In this document: one piece after another, positions 50,643-58,826 of the stretch | Numbering within the stretch: the first letter of the stretch is position 1 | Layout: every line of letters begins with the position of its first letter | Source: Rhizobium sp. SG_E_25_P2 | GTDB taxonomy: Bacteria > Pseudomonadota > Alphaproteobacteria > Rhizobiales > Rhizobiaceae | Assembly: GCF_029892285.1 (NCBI RefSeq) | Contig: NZ_JARXVM010000002.1 | Location: 310,001 to 374,000, forward strand | Length of the DNA: 64,000 nt | Direction of reading: 5' to 3' | Made by a program: the position numbers and the translations under genes | Notes under the pieces: model-generated | The model's input: only the letters and a program-made list of their open reading frames with translations | Told to the model about the DNA's origin: nothing | The model's database searches: none

Positions 50643-50742
50643 GCGTTAACATTCTGTTTGCGCGCGTGAGACAATTTGATGTGGCAGAGCGCGGTGTTTG
50701 TGGCATCTAGGACACCGACAGGAACTCAGCACTGGAATGACT

Positions 50743-52095
50743 ATGACGAGACGCTATTTCGGCACTGACGGCATTCGCGGCCAGTCCAACAAATTTCCGA
50801 TGACGCCGGATCTGGCCATGCGGGTCGGCATCGCCGCCGGAACGATCTTCCGCCGGGGCGGCCATCGGCATCGGGTGGTGATCGGCAAGGACACACGGCT
50901 ATCAGGCTATATGCTGGAAAACGCGCTGGTTGCGGGTTTCACTGCAGCGGGTGTCGACGCGTTCGTTCTCGGCCCGATCCCGACGCCCGCTGTTGCCATG
51001 CTTACCCGCTCGCTGCGCTGCGATATCGGGGTGATGGTGTCGGCGTCGCACAACCCGTATCAGGACAACGGCATCAAGCTGTTTGGGCCGGACGGATATA
51101 AGCTGTCGGACGAGATCGAGGCGCAGATCGAGGCGCTGCTCGACAAGGACATTATCCCGCAACTCGCTGCAGCCGACGCCATCGGTCGCGCCAAGCGCGT
51201 CGATGGCGTGCATGACCGCTATATCGAATTCGCCAAACGCACGCTGCCGCGCGATGTGACGCTCAAAGGTCTGAGGGTAGCGATCGACTGCGCAAATGGC
51301 GCAGCCTACAAGGTCGCCCCGGCCGTGCTCTGGGAGCTCGGCGCGGAGGTGGTGACGATCGGCAATGAACCGAACGGCGTCAATATCAACGACCAGTGCG
51401 GCTCCACCCATCCCGATGCGCTGATCAAGAAGGTGCATGAAGTCCGGGCCGATATCGGCATCGCGCTCGATGGCGACGCCGACCGAGTGATCATCATCGA
51501 TGAGAAGGGCAATATCGTCGATGGCGACCAGTTGATGGCGCTGATCGGCGAAACCTGGGCCAATGACGGCTTGCTGCGCGGCAAGGGGATTGTGGCGACG
51601 ATTATGTCCAATCTCGGTCTTGAGCGCTTCATGCAGCAACGAGGCCTGCAACTGGCCCGCACCAAGGTCGGCGACCGCTATGTGGTCGAGCATATGCGCC
51701 AAAACGATTTCAATGTCGGCGGCGAGCAGTCGGGCCATATCGTGCTGTCTGATTTCGGCACGACGGGCGACGGGCTGGTTGCGGCCCTGCAGGTGCTGGC
51801 GGCCGTGCGCCGTCAGGGCAAAACTGTGAGCGAAGTCTGCCGCTGTTTCGAGCCCGCCCCGCAATTGCTCAAGAATGTCCGCTTCGAAGGCGGCAAGCCG
51901 CTTGAAGATCCGATTGTTCGCGATGCGATCGCGGATGCCGAAAGCGAACTTGCGGGACGTGGCCGGCTGGTGATTCGTCCGTCTGGAACCGAACCGCTGA
52001 TCCGGGTGATGGCGGAGGGCGACGATGCGCTCCAGCTGGAGCGTATCGTCAATGGCCTCATCGATCTGATCGGACGCGTCAAGAACGCTGCTTGA
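50743..52095 (+). CDS. glmM: Phosphoglucosamine mutase
   Basis: It interconverts glucosamine-6-phosphate and glucosamine-1-phosphate for peptidoglycan and LPS precursor synthesis. The 450-residue protein starts [17 protein letters not shown] and has the phosphoserine loop [12 protein letters not shown] (Ser about 99). The metal loop is DGDADRV and the substrate loop is GGEQSGHI, with C-terminal [15 protein letters not shown] 50743 is chosen by family start. ATG 50737 is two codons earlier. Confidence 0.97.
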   Translation: MTRRYFGTDGIRGQSNKFPMTPDLAMRVGIAAGTIFRRGGHRHRVVIGKDTRLSGYMLENALVAGFTAAGVDAFVLGPIPTPAVAMLTRSLRCDIGVMVSASHNPYQDNGIKLFGPDGYKLSDEIEAQIEALLDKDIIPQLAAADAIGRAKRVDGVHDRYIEFAKRTLPRDVTLKGLRVAIDCANGAAYKVAPAVLWELGAEVVTIGNEPNGVNINDQCGSTHPDALIKKVHEVRADIGIALDGDADRVIIIDEKGNIVDGDQLMALIGETWANDGLLRGKGIVATIMSNLGLERFMQQRGLQLARTKVGDRYVVEHMRQNDFNVGGEQSGHIVLSDFGTTGDGLVAALQVLAAVRRQGKTVSEVCRCFEPAPQLLKNVRFEGGKPLEDPIVRDAIADAESELAGRGRLVIRPSGTEPLIRVMAEGDDALQLERIVNGLIDLIGRVKNAA

Positions 52096-52120
52096 AGCAT
52101 TGTTTTGCGGATAATCTTCG

Positions 52121-52152
52121 AAATCCCGGCTGTTCTTCGCCGGGATTTTTTG
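52121..52152 (+). terminator. Terminator after glmM
   Basis: AAATCCCGGC (52121-52130) pairs with GCCGGGATTT (52139-52148), followed by TTTG. Confidence 0.8.
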
Positions 52153-52287
52153 TTTCTCCGCAATCGCTATTACCAGACATGGTAAACAGGCGTGGTTAAG
52201 CGCTATTTAACCTTTGCCATTCATTATCCAGTCACAGCACCCTCCCGAGGTCCATTGGGCCGGACCGGGTTATCTGGAGTTTGGATC

Positions 52288-53142
52288 ATGAAAAAGCTTT
52301 TGACTTCCGCAGCCCTGATGCTGGCCTTCGCCGGCGCCGCATCGGCGGCAGACCTTTATACTCCCGATCCGCAGCCTGCCCCATACGAGCCGGTGCCGGT
52401 GGTGGAGACCAACGGCTGGTATATTCGCGGCGATGCGTCCTATGACGTGATGAACCTGCGCGGCGCCAAGTTCTACCAGGGTGGCAGCTCGCGCCGGATG
52501 GTGGACTTCCATGAAAGCGACATCGACAACACCGGCAATATCGGCGTCGGCGTCGGCTATCAGGTGAACGACCATTTCCGCGTCGACACCACGTTCGACT
52601 ACCTGTTTTCGGCCGATTTCCGCGGCTCGACCACGGGCGGCGGCTCGGACTTCGGCGCCTGCACCGACACCTGCAAGTCGCGCGACGTCTCCGCCATGAC
52701 CGCCTATAGCCTGATGGCAAACGCCTATGTCGATATCGGTCATTACGGCATGCTGACGCCTTATGTCGGCGCCGGCCTCGGCGGCACCTATGTCAAGTGG
52801 GACGATCTCAAGAACACCGCCTGCAGCGCCACCAATCCCGAGCTCTGCGACGACACCGTCACGCATAAGGGTAAGGGCAGCTGGCGTCTGACCTACGGCC
52901 TGATGCTCGGCACGGCTATCGACATCAACTGCAACCTCAAGGCCGATGTCGGCTATCGCTATCGCCGCGTCGATGACGGCGACATGTTCGGCTATAAGTC
53001 GAATGGCGGCCCGGGCAAGGACAAGGGCTTCGATATTCACGAAGCGCGCGCCGGCGTGCGCTACGCCTTTGGCGGCTGCGCCGAGCAGGCCTATCTGCCG
53101 CCGGCGGACATGCCCCAGCAGGAACAGCCGGTCTTCAAGTAA
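52288..53142 (+). CDS. Omp25/Omp31-like outer-membrane beta-barrel protein
   Basis: The 284-residue protein has a signal peptide (MKKLLTSAALMLAFAGAASA, then AD). A Pro-rich periplasmic start follows, then the barrel entry GWYIRGDASYDV. GVGYQVNDHFRVDTTFDYLF and VGYRYRRVDDGDMFGYKS are typical of the alphaproteobacterial eight-stranded family. Paired Cys (CTDTCKS; then CSATNPELCDD) suggest loop disulfides. ATG 52288 has GGAG upstream. It is a paralogue of the gene at 55756. Confidence 0.9.
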   Translation: MKKLLTSAALMLAFAGAASAADLYTPDPQPAPYEPVPVVETNGWYIRGDASYDVMNLRGAKFYQGGSSRRMVDFHESDIDNTGNIGVGVGYQVNDHFRVDTTFDYLFSADFRGSTTGGGSDFGACTDTCKSRDVSAMTAYSLMANAYVDIGHYGMLTPYVGAGLGGTYVKWDDLKNTACSATNPELCDDTVTHKGKGSWRLTYGLMLGTAIDINCNLKADVGYRYRRVDDGDMFGYKSNGGPGKDKGFDIHEARAGVRYAFGGCAEQAYLPPADMPQQEQPVFK

Positions 53143-53160
53143 GCCTGGACGCCATCTTAA

Positions 53161-53184
53161 AAGCCGCCCTTCGGGGCGGCTTTC
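53161..53184 (+). terminator. Terminator after the first Omp25-like gene
   Basis: AAGCCGCCC (53161-53169) and GGGGCGGCTTT (53173-53183) form a stem with a TTC loop and a weak T tail. Confidence 0.7.
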
Positions 53185-53242
53185 GCATTTCAGTCCCGCG
53201 CCTGCCGCGATAGCGCTGGGGATTATTTGGGAAGAACGCCGC

Positions 53243-54202
53243 ATGGCCGACGAATCCACGCATGGCTATCCGTTCGATCCTTCTTATGGCTACAATCTGG
53301 CGCGCTTACGCGCCGTGGCGGCGCCGCCCGAGACAGAGGGTTTCGATCGTTTCTGGCGCGACCGCTATGCAAAGGCTGTGGCTGTCGATCCCAAGCCTGT
53401 TGTGTCGAAAAGCGCCGCCCGCCATGCGGATTGGAAGATCCTCGATATCCGTTTCCGCTCGACCGGCGGCTTCGAGCTGGGCGGTTGGCTGTGCCTGCCG
53501 AAACGCGGTCCGGTCCGGCGCGGTCTGGTGATCGGGCATGGCTATGGCGGCCGTGAGGCGCCCGATCTTGATTTTCCAGTCGAGGACGCGGCCCTGTTGT
53601 TTCCCTGCTTCAGGGGGCTGTCGCGCAGCGCCAAAGCCCCGATTTCCACTGATCCCAACTGGCATGTGCTGCACGATATCGACAAGCGCGACGCCTACAT
53701 CATCGGCGGCTGCGTCGACGATGTCTGGGTTTCGGTGACGGCGCTCCTTCAGCTTTATCCCTGGCTCGACGGGCATATCGGCTATAGCGGCGTAAGCTTC
53801 GGCGGTGGGCTCGGTTGTTTCGCGCTCGCCCATGATCGGCGCATCGCCAGGGGACAGATCGAAGTTCCGACGTTTGGCGCGCAACCGCTTCGACTGAGTT
53901 TACCCAGCACGGGAAGCGCGCAGGGTCTGCAGGCTTACGCCAAGAATCATCCCGAGGTCTCGCAAACGCTGGCCTATTTCGACGCGGCGATCGCTGCGCG
54001 CCGCATCGCGCAACCGATGCTTTGCGCCGTCGCCCTGTTCGATCCCGCGGTGGCGCCGCCTTGCCAGTTCGCCATCGCCAATTCTTTGCAGAACGGTCAT
54101 GAAATTTTCATCCTGCAAGCCGGGCATTTCGATTATCCTGACGCTCAGGAGGAGCAGGCAAAGCTCCGCAACAGGATCGGACGGTTTTTCGAGGACCTAT
54201 GA
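53243..54202 (+). CDS. Alpha/beta hydrolase, acetyl-xylan-esterase (AXE1)-like
   Basis: The 319-residue protein has a helical N-terminal part (FDRFWRDRYAKAVAVDPKP), typical of the AXE1/cephalosporin-C deacetylase family. It then has GWLCLPKRGPVRRGLVIGHG and YGGREAPDLDFPVEDAALLF. The nucleophile elbow is GYSGVSFGGGLG, and a C-terminal His is in QAGHFDYPDA. No signal peptide is visible, so it acts in the cytoplasm. The substrate is unknown. The start at 53243 is preceded by GGGAAGAA, and an open frame upstream lies in the porin gene. It overlaps the next esterase by four bases. Confidence 0.82.
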   Translation: MADESTHGYPFDPSYGYNLARLRAVAAPPETEGFDRFWRDRYAKAVAVDPKPVVSKSAARHADWKILDIRFRSTGGFELGGWLCLPKRGPVRRGLVIGHGYGGREAPDLDFPVEDAALLFPCFRGLSRSAKAPISTDPNWHVLHDIDKRDAYIIGGCVDDVWVSVTALLQLYPWLDGHIGYSGVSFGGGLGCFALAHDRRIARGQIEVPTFGAQPLRLSLPSTGSAQGLQAYAKNHPEVSQTLAYFDAAIAARRIAQPMLCAVALFDPAVAPPCQFAIANSLQNGHEIFILQAGHFDYPDAQEEQAKLRNRIGRFFEDL

Positions 54203-54927
54203 ACCGGGAATATCATCGCTGGCATAGTCCGCGTCTCGGGCGCGATATGGAACTGCTGATCTTCGGTCATGCTGGCGCGAAGGCGCTGATGTTTCCGACC
54301 CGCGAGGGACGGTTCTGGGAATATGAGCAGCTCGGCGTCGTCGCCAGTCTGGCCGACAAGATCGAAGCGGGTCAGATCCAGCTTTATTGTATCGAGGGAC
54401 TGGCCCAGGAAACCCTTTATGACCGTTCCCGCTCGCCCGGTGAAAGGCTTCGCCGCTACCAGGCTTTCGAAAATTATGTGCTCGCCGAAGTCATGCCGCT
54501 GATGGCGCATCGCAACGGTCACGACTGCACCATGGCGGTCGGCTGCAGCCTCGGCGCGTTTCAGGCGGCAAGTCTCGCTTTCCGTCACCCGCAATATTTT
54601 CGCAAACTGGTGCTTCTCTCGGGCCGCTATGATCTGACGCTCAAAGTGGAAAGCTTCGGCGATCTGTTCGACGGCTATTATGATGAGGGCGTCTATTATC
54701 TCACGCCATCGCATTTCCTGCCGGGTCTCGAATGCGAGTGGCGGCTCGAATGCCTGCGGCGGATGGACATCATCGTGGCGGTCGGCGGCGAAGATCCGTT
54801 CCTCGACAACAACAGGCATTTGAGCCGGGTGCTGGAGGGCAAGGGCGTGCGTCATCAGATGCAGATATGGGACGGTCGCGCCCATCGCGGCGGCGCCTGG
54901 CGAAGAATGGCGCCGCTCTATGTATGA
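54199..54927 (+). CDS. Putative esterase (esterase D-like alpha/beta hydrolase)
   Basis: The 242-residue protein starts MNREYHRWHSPRLGRDMELL. It has the elbow AVGCSLGAFQAASLA (GxSxG with Ser) and an acid in GGEDPFLDN. The His is in WDGRAHRGGAW, so the triad looks complete. It resembles the esterase-D/putative-esterase group that includes S-formylglutathione hydrolase-like and siderophore-esterase-like enzymes. Its ATG lies in the stop of the upstream hydrolase (ATGA), so the two are coupled and probably serve one pathway, which cannot be named. Confidence 0.82.
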   Translation: MNREYHRWHSPRLGRDMELLIFGHAGAKALMFPTREGRFWEYEQLGVVASLADKIEAGQIQLYCIEGLAQETLYDRSRSPGERLRRYQAFENYVLAEVMPLMAHRNGHDCTMAVGCSLGAFQAASLAFRHPQYFRKLVLLSGRYDLTLKVESFGDLFDGYYDEGVYYLTPSHFLPGLECEWRLECLRRMDIIVAVGGEDPFLDNNRHLSRVLEGKGVRHQMQIWDGRAHRGGAWRRMAPLYV

Positions 54928-54929
54928 CG

Positions 54930-54957
54930 GTCTGGGGCGACGATCGTCGTCCCAGAC
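54930..54957. terminator. Bidirectional hairpin between convergent esterase and DUF992 genes
   Basis: GTCTGGG-g-CGACGATCGTCG-t-CCCAGAC is a near-perfect palindrome, with one g/t pair flanking a CGACGATCGTCG centre. It lies three bases after the esterase stop and before the minus-strand gene end. Confidence 0.6.
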
Positions 54958-54967
54958 TTGTTCGTCG

Positions 54968-55501
54968 TTAATTGACCGGATGCAGTGTCACGGTCGCGCC
55001 GGCGGCGGCGACATTCAGTCCGAGCTGTCCTTCGACGCTGATGGGCTGAAGCTGGATCGAGCCTTCGGTGCCGCCCAGCAGCACATTGGCGCCGATGCCC
55101 GCGCCGACGGTGGCTTCGGCGGCCGCGCCGACATAGGTGCCGCCGAGCGAGCCGCGATGGTAGCCGGCAGTGGGGGCAATCACCGCCCAGACCATCTTGC
55201 CGCGCGTGGTGTAGCCGAGGTCGATGCCGAGCTTCTTGACATAACCCGAATAGCTGTCGCCGCGGGAGCCGCGCACTGAGCGGAAGGAGCAGTCAAGTTC
55301 CTTGGCGGAGCCGATCAGATAGCCCGCGCCCGAGCCGACGTCGCAGGAGAGATAGCCGATCTTGACGCCGCCGTGATGATCAGTCTCGGCCTGAACCTGC
55401 GGGGCTTCATCATAAGAGGTCATGTCCGCCGCCCGCGCCATGCCTGCAGCGGCGGAAAGAGCGGCGATCGCCGCGACGGTCGGGAGGATTTTCTTCATCA
55501 T
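54968..55501 (-). CDS. DUF992 exported protein
   Basis: The 177-residue protein has a signal peptide (KKILPTVAAIAALSAAAGMA, ending near ARA-AD) and the DUF992 body. VKIGYLSCDVGSGAGYLIGS and KKLGIDLGYTTRGKMVWAVI appear, with two Cys likely bonded. The C-terminal Gly/Ala-rich segment ends GLNVAAAGATVTLHPV. The family is common in rhizobia and of unknown function. It diverges from the second Omp25-like gene. Confidence 0.85.
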   Translation of the reverse strand: MMKKILPTVAAIAALSAAAGMARAADMTSYDEAPQVQAETDHHGGVKIGYLSCDVGSGAGYLIGSAKELDCSFRSVRGSRGDSYSGYVKKLGIDLGYTTRGKMVWAVIAPTAGYHRGSLGGTYVGAAAEATVGAGIGANVLLGGTEGSIQLQPISVEGQLGLNVAAAGATVTLHPVN

Positions 55502-55755
55502 CGTTATTCTCCTCTGGGCGGGCGCTCGTCATTTGCCCCGCCGCAGCCTGTCAAAAACCGTTGATCCGCCGAAGCGGACGCTGAGCTAACGTTCCAGCAG
55601 GCGGATTGTTCGATCTTCATTGAGACTTTTCCGAGGCGGTGGCCGAAATCCTAACAAATCCTGAAGCGGCATGCTTAACGGCGTCTTAACCAGTCAGCGG
55701 CATAGTTGACGTCAAATCGCATCTTCGCCGCCCGTCGGCTGTCCGGAGACAGTTC

Positions 55756-56592
55756 ATGTCCTTTGCTCTTCGCCTTGCCCTCGCATCCCTGCTCATGGCC
55801 TCCGCCGCCCCCGCGCTCGCCTTCGACCTGCCGCCGCCGGTCGACGCGCCGGAAATCGATGGGCCGATCTCCGACCCGGCTGGTTGGTATTTTCGTGGCG
55901 ATATCGGCTACAATATCAAGCTCGACGCCGGCGATCCAACATACAGGACGTTCGACGCGGCAACGCAGACCTCGACCTCCAGCGGTTTCGACAAGAGCCG
56001 GATGGACCGTGATCCCGCTTTTTCCGCAGGCGTCGGCTATCAGTTCAACGATTTTCTGCGTAGCGACGTGACGCTCGACTATTTCAAGTCGACCCATAAC
56101 GGCAAGAGCGACTGGACCAAGTGCACGGAAACGAATGAAAGCGCCAACGGCTATTGCCGCTACGATTCGCAGTCGGTTTCGGCGCTGTCGACGCTTGCCA
56201 ACGCCTATGTCGATCTTGGCACCTACTGGGGGATGACGCCGTATGCCGGCGCGGGCGCGGGCGTCAGCTATGTGAAGTGGTCGAAAGTTTCGGGGAAACG
56301 GGGCTGCGTCGCTGATGATGATTCCGATTGCGGCGGTCTCGATTATTCCCACTCGACGGAAAACGGCGCCGACAGCTGGCGCTTTACCTATGCGCTGATG
56401 GCCGGCGCGTCCTATGACATCACCGACCGCATGAAGCTCGATCTTGGCTATCGCTTCTCGCAGATCGGCAGCGGCGACATGTTCTCCTTCAACGATCACG
56501 ACGAATTCAACGGCGCCTTCGGAAACAGAGGGGAAGACGACGGCTTCACCCGGCACGAGATCCGCATGGGCGTGCGTGTTACCGGTTGGTAA
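55756..56592 (+). CDS. Omp25/Omp31-like outer-membrane beta-barrel protein, second copy
   Basis: The 278-residue protein has a signal peptide (ALRLALASLLMASAAPALA, then FD). It then has GWYFRGDIGYNIKLD, GVGYQFNDFLRSDVTLDYF, VKWSKVSGKRG and LDLGYRFSQIGSGDMFSFND, ending with aromatic W. It shares the domain plan of the gene at 52288 but is divergent enough to be an old duplication. Two Cys pairs are present. It is a single gene with a terminator downstream. Confidence 0.88.
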   Translation: MSFALRLALASLLMASAAPALAFDLPPPVDAPEIDGPISDPAGWYFRGDIGYNIKLDAGDPTYRTFDAATQTSTSSGFDKSRMDRDPAFSAGVGYQFNDFLRSDVTLDYFKSTHNGKSDWTKCTETNESANGYCRYDSQSVSALSTLANAYVDLGTYWGMTPYAGAGAGVSYVKWSKVSGKRGCVADDDSDCGGLDYSHSTENGADSWRFTYALMAGASYDITDRMKLDLGYRFSQIGSGDMFSFNDHDEFNGAFGNRGEDDGFTRHEIRMGVRVTGW

Positions 56593-56625
56593 GAGGCCGC
56601 GCCATTCACACGATATGAAGTTGGA

Positions 56626-56654
56626 GACCCGCCTTGCGAAAGGCGGGTCGTTGC
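56626..56654 (+). terminator. Terminator after the second Omp25-like gene
   Basis: GACCCGCCTT (56626-56635), loop GCGA, and AAGGCGGGTC (56640-56649) are followed by GTTGCTT. The perfect 10-bp stem lies between convergent genes and could act both ways. Confidence 0.7.
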
Positions 56655-56670
56655 TTGAATTGTTCCGGTT

Positions 56671-57270
56671 TCAGAATTCCCTGCCGATGAATCGGTCGAG
56701 CGAGAGCCGACCGCCGCCGAAGGCGGCGAATAAGAACGCCCCGCCAGTCCAGAAGAGCGATGCGAGCTCTGCTTTGGTCTGGACCTGTTCAAGGAATTTT
56801 GTGCCGCCATCGCCCAAGCGCTGCAGGCCTTCTGCGGTAAACAAGCCGTTGCCGCCCGCATTGACAATATCCAGGCCGGCTTGGGTCAGAAAAGCATGAC
56901 CATAGGGGTGGGAGTAGTGGAACCACAGCGTGATTGCCAACATCACCGCATTGGCGAGGGCTAAGGGCCGCGTCAAGAGACCGAGAGCGATTAAAAGACC
57001 GCCGAAAAACTGCATGGCTGCGAGCACAGGCGACCAGAGCCAGCCGGGATAGAAACCCAAGCCTTCGACAAATCCGGACTGCGCGAGCGGGGCGACTATT
57101 TTTGGCCAGCCCTCGATCATCAACATGCCGCCAATGGCGATGCGAAAGGCCGTCCAGGCGAATGGTTCGGCAAAATCCGAATAGACATTGCGCATGAAGG
57201 GAAGAATGAACCGCGTCTCACGCGCCGCCGGTTGTGCAGGGATTGGGGAATAGGATGTTTGCAAAGTCAT
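56671..57270 (-). CDS. DoxX-family membrane protein
   Basis: The 199-residue inner-membrane protein has four hydrophobic spans. Family motifs are FRIAIGGMLMIEGWPKIVAP, AAMQFFGGLLIALGLLTRPL and ITLWFHYSHPYG. DoxX proteins are quinol or redox-linked small membrane proteins whose exact role varies. ATG 57270 is chosen because GAGG precedes it and the family starts close to the first span. The open frame to 57684 is not supported. Confidence 0.85.
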   Translation of the reverse strand: MTLQTSYSPIPAQPAARETRFILPFMRNVYSDFAEPFAWTAFRIAIGGMLMIEGWPKIVAPLAQSGFVEGLGFYPGWLWSPVLAAMQFFGGLLIALGLLTRPLALANAVMLAITLWFHYSHPYGHAFLTQAGLDIVNAGGNGLFTAEGLQRLGDGGTKFLEQVQTKAELASLFWTGGAFLFAAFGGGRLSLDRFIGREF

Positions 57271-57499
57271 GATCGCCTCTTGGATCAATTGTCGCCGCAA
57301 TGCTCTCTGAGCCTCCGGCGCCGTGTTGAAATCAATTGTTGAAACAGTCGAGGCCGGATCGGGATGATCCGGCTGAACAGGACTGTAGCGCGCCCGTCCG
57401 CAATTCCCTTGACGCGGATCAATAAGCCGTCCGCAGGCGCGATCCAAAAAAGACAAATCCTCTTCAAAAAACGACTTGACCCGACTCTGCCGCATCACT

Positions 57500-57561
57500 A
57501 AACACGGCGGCGGGACACCTCTCCCCAACGAGAGGCCATATACCTGGAAGGGTAGCTTATC
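57500..57561 (+). ncRNA. Candidate serC leader RNA motif
   Basis: Immediately upstream of serC, GGGACACCTCTC leads into a perfect hairpin: CCTCTC (57518-57523), loop CCCAAC, GAGAGG (57530-57535). CCATATACCTGG follows, up to the AAGGG ribosome site. A conserved serC leader motif is known upstream of serC in alphaproteobacteria. I recognise the general layout but cannot align it to the family model here. Boundaries are approximate. Confidence 0.45.
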
Positions 57562-58740
57562 ATGGTAGAAAACGCCGCTCCGGCCGTTCGCCCGGCAAAC
57601 TCGCACTTTTCTTCTGGCCCCTGCTCGAAGCGTCCGAACTGGTCGCTCGCCGCGCTCCAAGATGCAGCGCTGGGCCGCTCTCACCGTTCAAAACTTGGCA
57701 AGAACAAGCTCAAGCAGGCGATCGATCTCACCCGCGAAGTTCTCGCTGTCCCCGCCGATTACCGCATCGGCATCGTTCCTGCGTCCGACACCGGCGCGGT
57801 TGAGATGGCGCTGTGGTCGCTGCTCGGCGCGCGCGGCGTCGACATGGTCGCCTGGGAAAGCTTCGGCTCCGGCTGGGTCTCCGACGTCGTCAAGGAATTG
57901 AAGCTTGCCGATGTGCGCAAGTTTACCGCCGATTACGGCAAGATCGTCGATTTCGCTCAGGTCGATTTCAATCGTGACGTGGTGTTCACCTGGAACGGCA
58001 CGACTTCCGGCGTGCGCGTCGCCAATGCCGATTTCATCCCTGCGGACCGCGAAGGCCTGACGATCTGCGACGCCACCTCGGCGGCGTTCGCGCAGAACCT
58101 CGATTTCGCAAAGCTCGACGTCGTCACCTTCTCCTGGCAGAAAGTGCTGGGCGGCGAGGGCGCGCATGGCGTGATCATCCTCAGCCCGCGCGCCGTGGCC
58201 CGGCTTGAAAGCTATGAGCCGGCCTGGCCACTGCCGAAGATCTTCCGCATGAGCAAAGGCGGCAAGCTGATCGAAGGCATTTTCCAGGGCGAAACGATCA
58301 ACACGCCCTCCATGCTCTGCGTCGAAGACTATATCGACGCGCTGCTCTGGGCCAAGGAGATCGGCGGGCTCGGCGCGCTCATGGCGCGGGCCGACGCCAA
58401 CGCCAAGGTGCTGTTCGACTTCTGCGACAAGAATCCGTGGCTCGCCAATCTGGCCGAAAAGGCAGAGACGCGCTCCAACACCTCCGTGTGCCTGAAGATC
58501 GTCGATCCCGAGGTTCTGGCGCTCGACGCCGCTGGACAGGCGGATTTCGCCAAGGGTGTGGCGGCGACGCTCGAGAAGGAAGGCGTGGCCGTCGATATCG
58601 GCGCGTACCGCGACGCTCCCTCGGGCCTGCGCATCTGGTGCGGCGCGACGATCGAAACCTCCGATGTCGAGGCGCTTGCGCCCTGGCTGACCTATGCTTT
58701 TGAAAAGCAGAAGGCCGGGCTCGCCGCCAAGGCCGCCTGA
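57562..58740 (+). CDS. serC: Phosphoserine transaminase
   Basis: It converts 3-phosphohydroxypyruvate and glutamate to phosphoserine and 2-oxoglutarate, the second step of serine synthesis. The 392-residue protein is the rhizobial type that begins with [15 protein letters not shown] and RPNWSL. It has the PLP lysine in [11 protein letters not shown], with [14 protein letters not shown] follows the leader motif and AAGGG. It is the first gene of serC-serA. Confidence 0.96.
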   Translation: MVENAAPAVRPANSHFSSGPCSKRPNWSLAALQDAALGRSHRSKLGKNKLKQAIDLTREVLAVPADYRIGIVPASDTGAVEMALWSLLGARGVDMVAWESFGSGWVSDVVKELKLADVRKFTADYGKIVDFAQVDFNRDVVFTWNGTTSGVRVANADFIPADREGLTICDATSAAFAQNLDFAKLDVVTFSWQKVLGGEGAHGVIILSPRAVARLESYEPAWPLPKIFRMSKGGKLIEGIFQGETINTPSMLCVEDYIDALLWAKEIGGLGALMARADANAKVLFDFCDKNPWLANLAEKAETRSNTSVCLKIVDPEVLALDAAGQADFAKGVAATLEKEGVAVDIGAYRDAPSGLRIWCGATIETSDVEALAPWLTYAFEKQKAGLAAKAA

Positions 58741-58750
58741 TCCGATTTCC

Positions 58751-58782
58751 ACGTCTTCCGCGCGATTCTGCGCGGAAGACGT
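58751..58782. repeat. Perfect 13-bp inverted repeat between serC and serA
   Basis: ACGTCTTCCGCGC (58751-58763), loop GATTCT, and GCGCGGAAGACGT (58770-58782) form a strong hairpin in the 86-base spacer. No T-run follows, so it is more likely to be an mRNA stabiliser or attenuator than a full terminator. Confidence 0.6.
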
Positions 58783-58826
58783 CATGATCCCGACATTCCC
58801 CTTATTCTTTTTGAGGAGCCCATATC

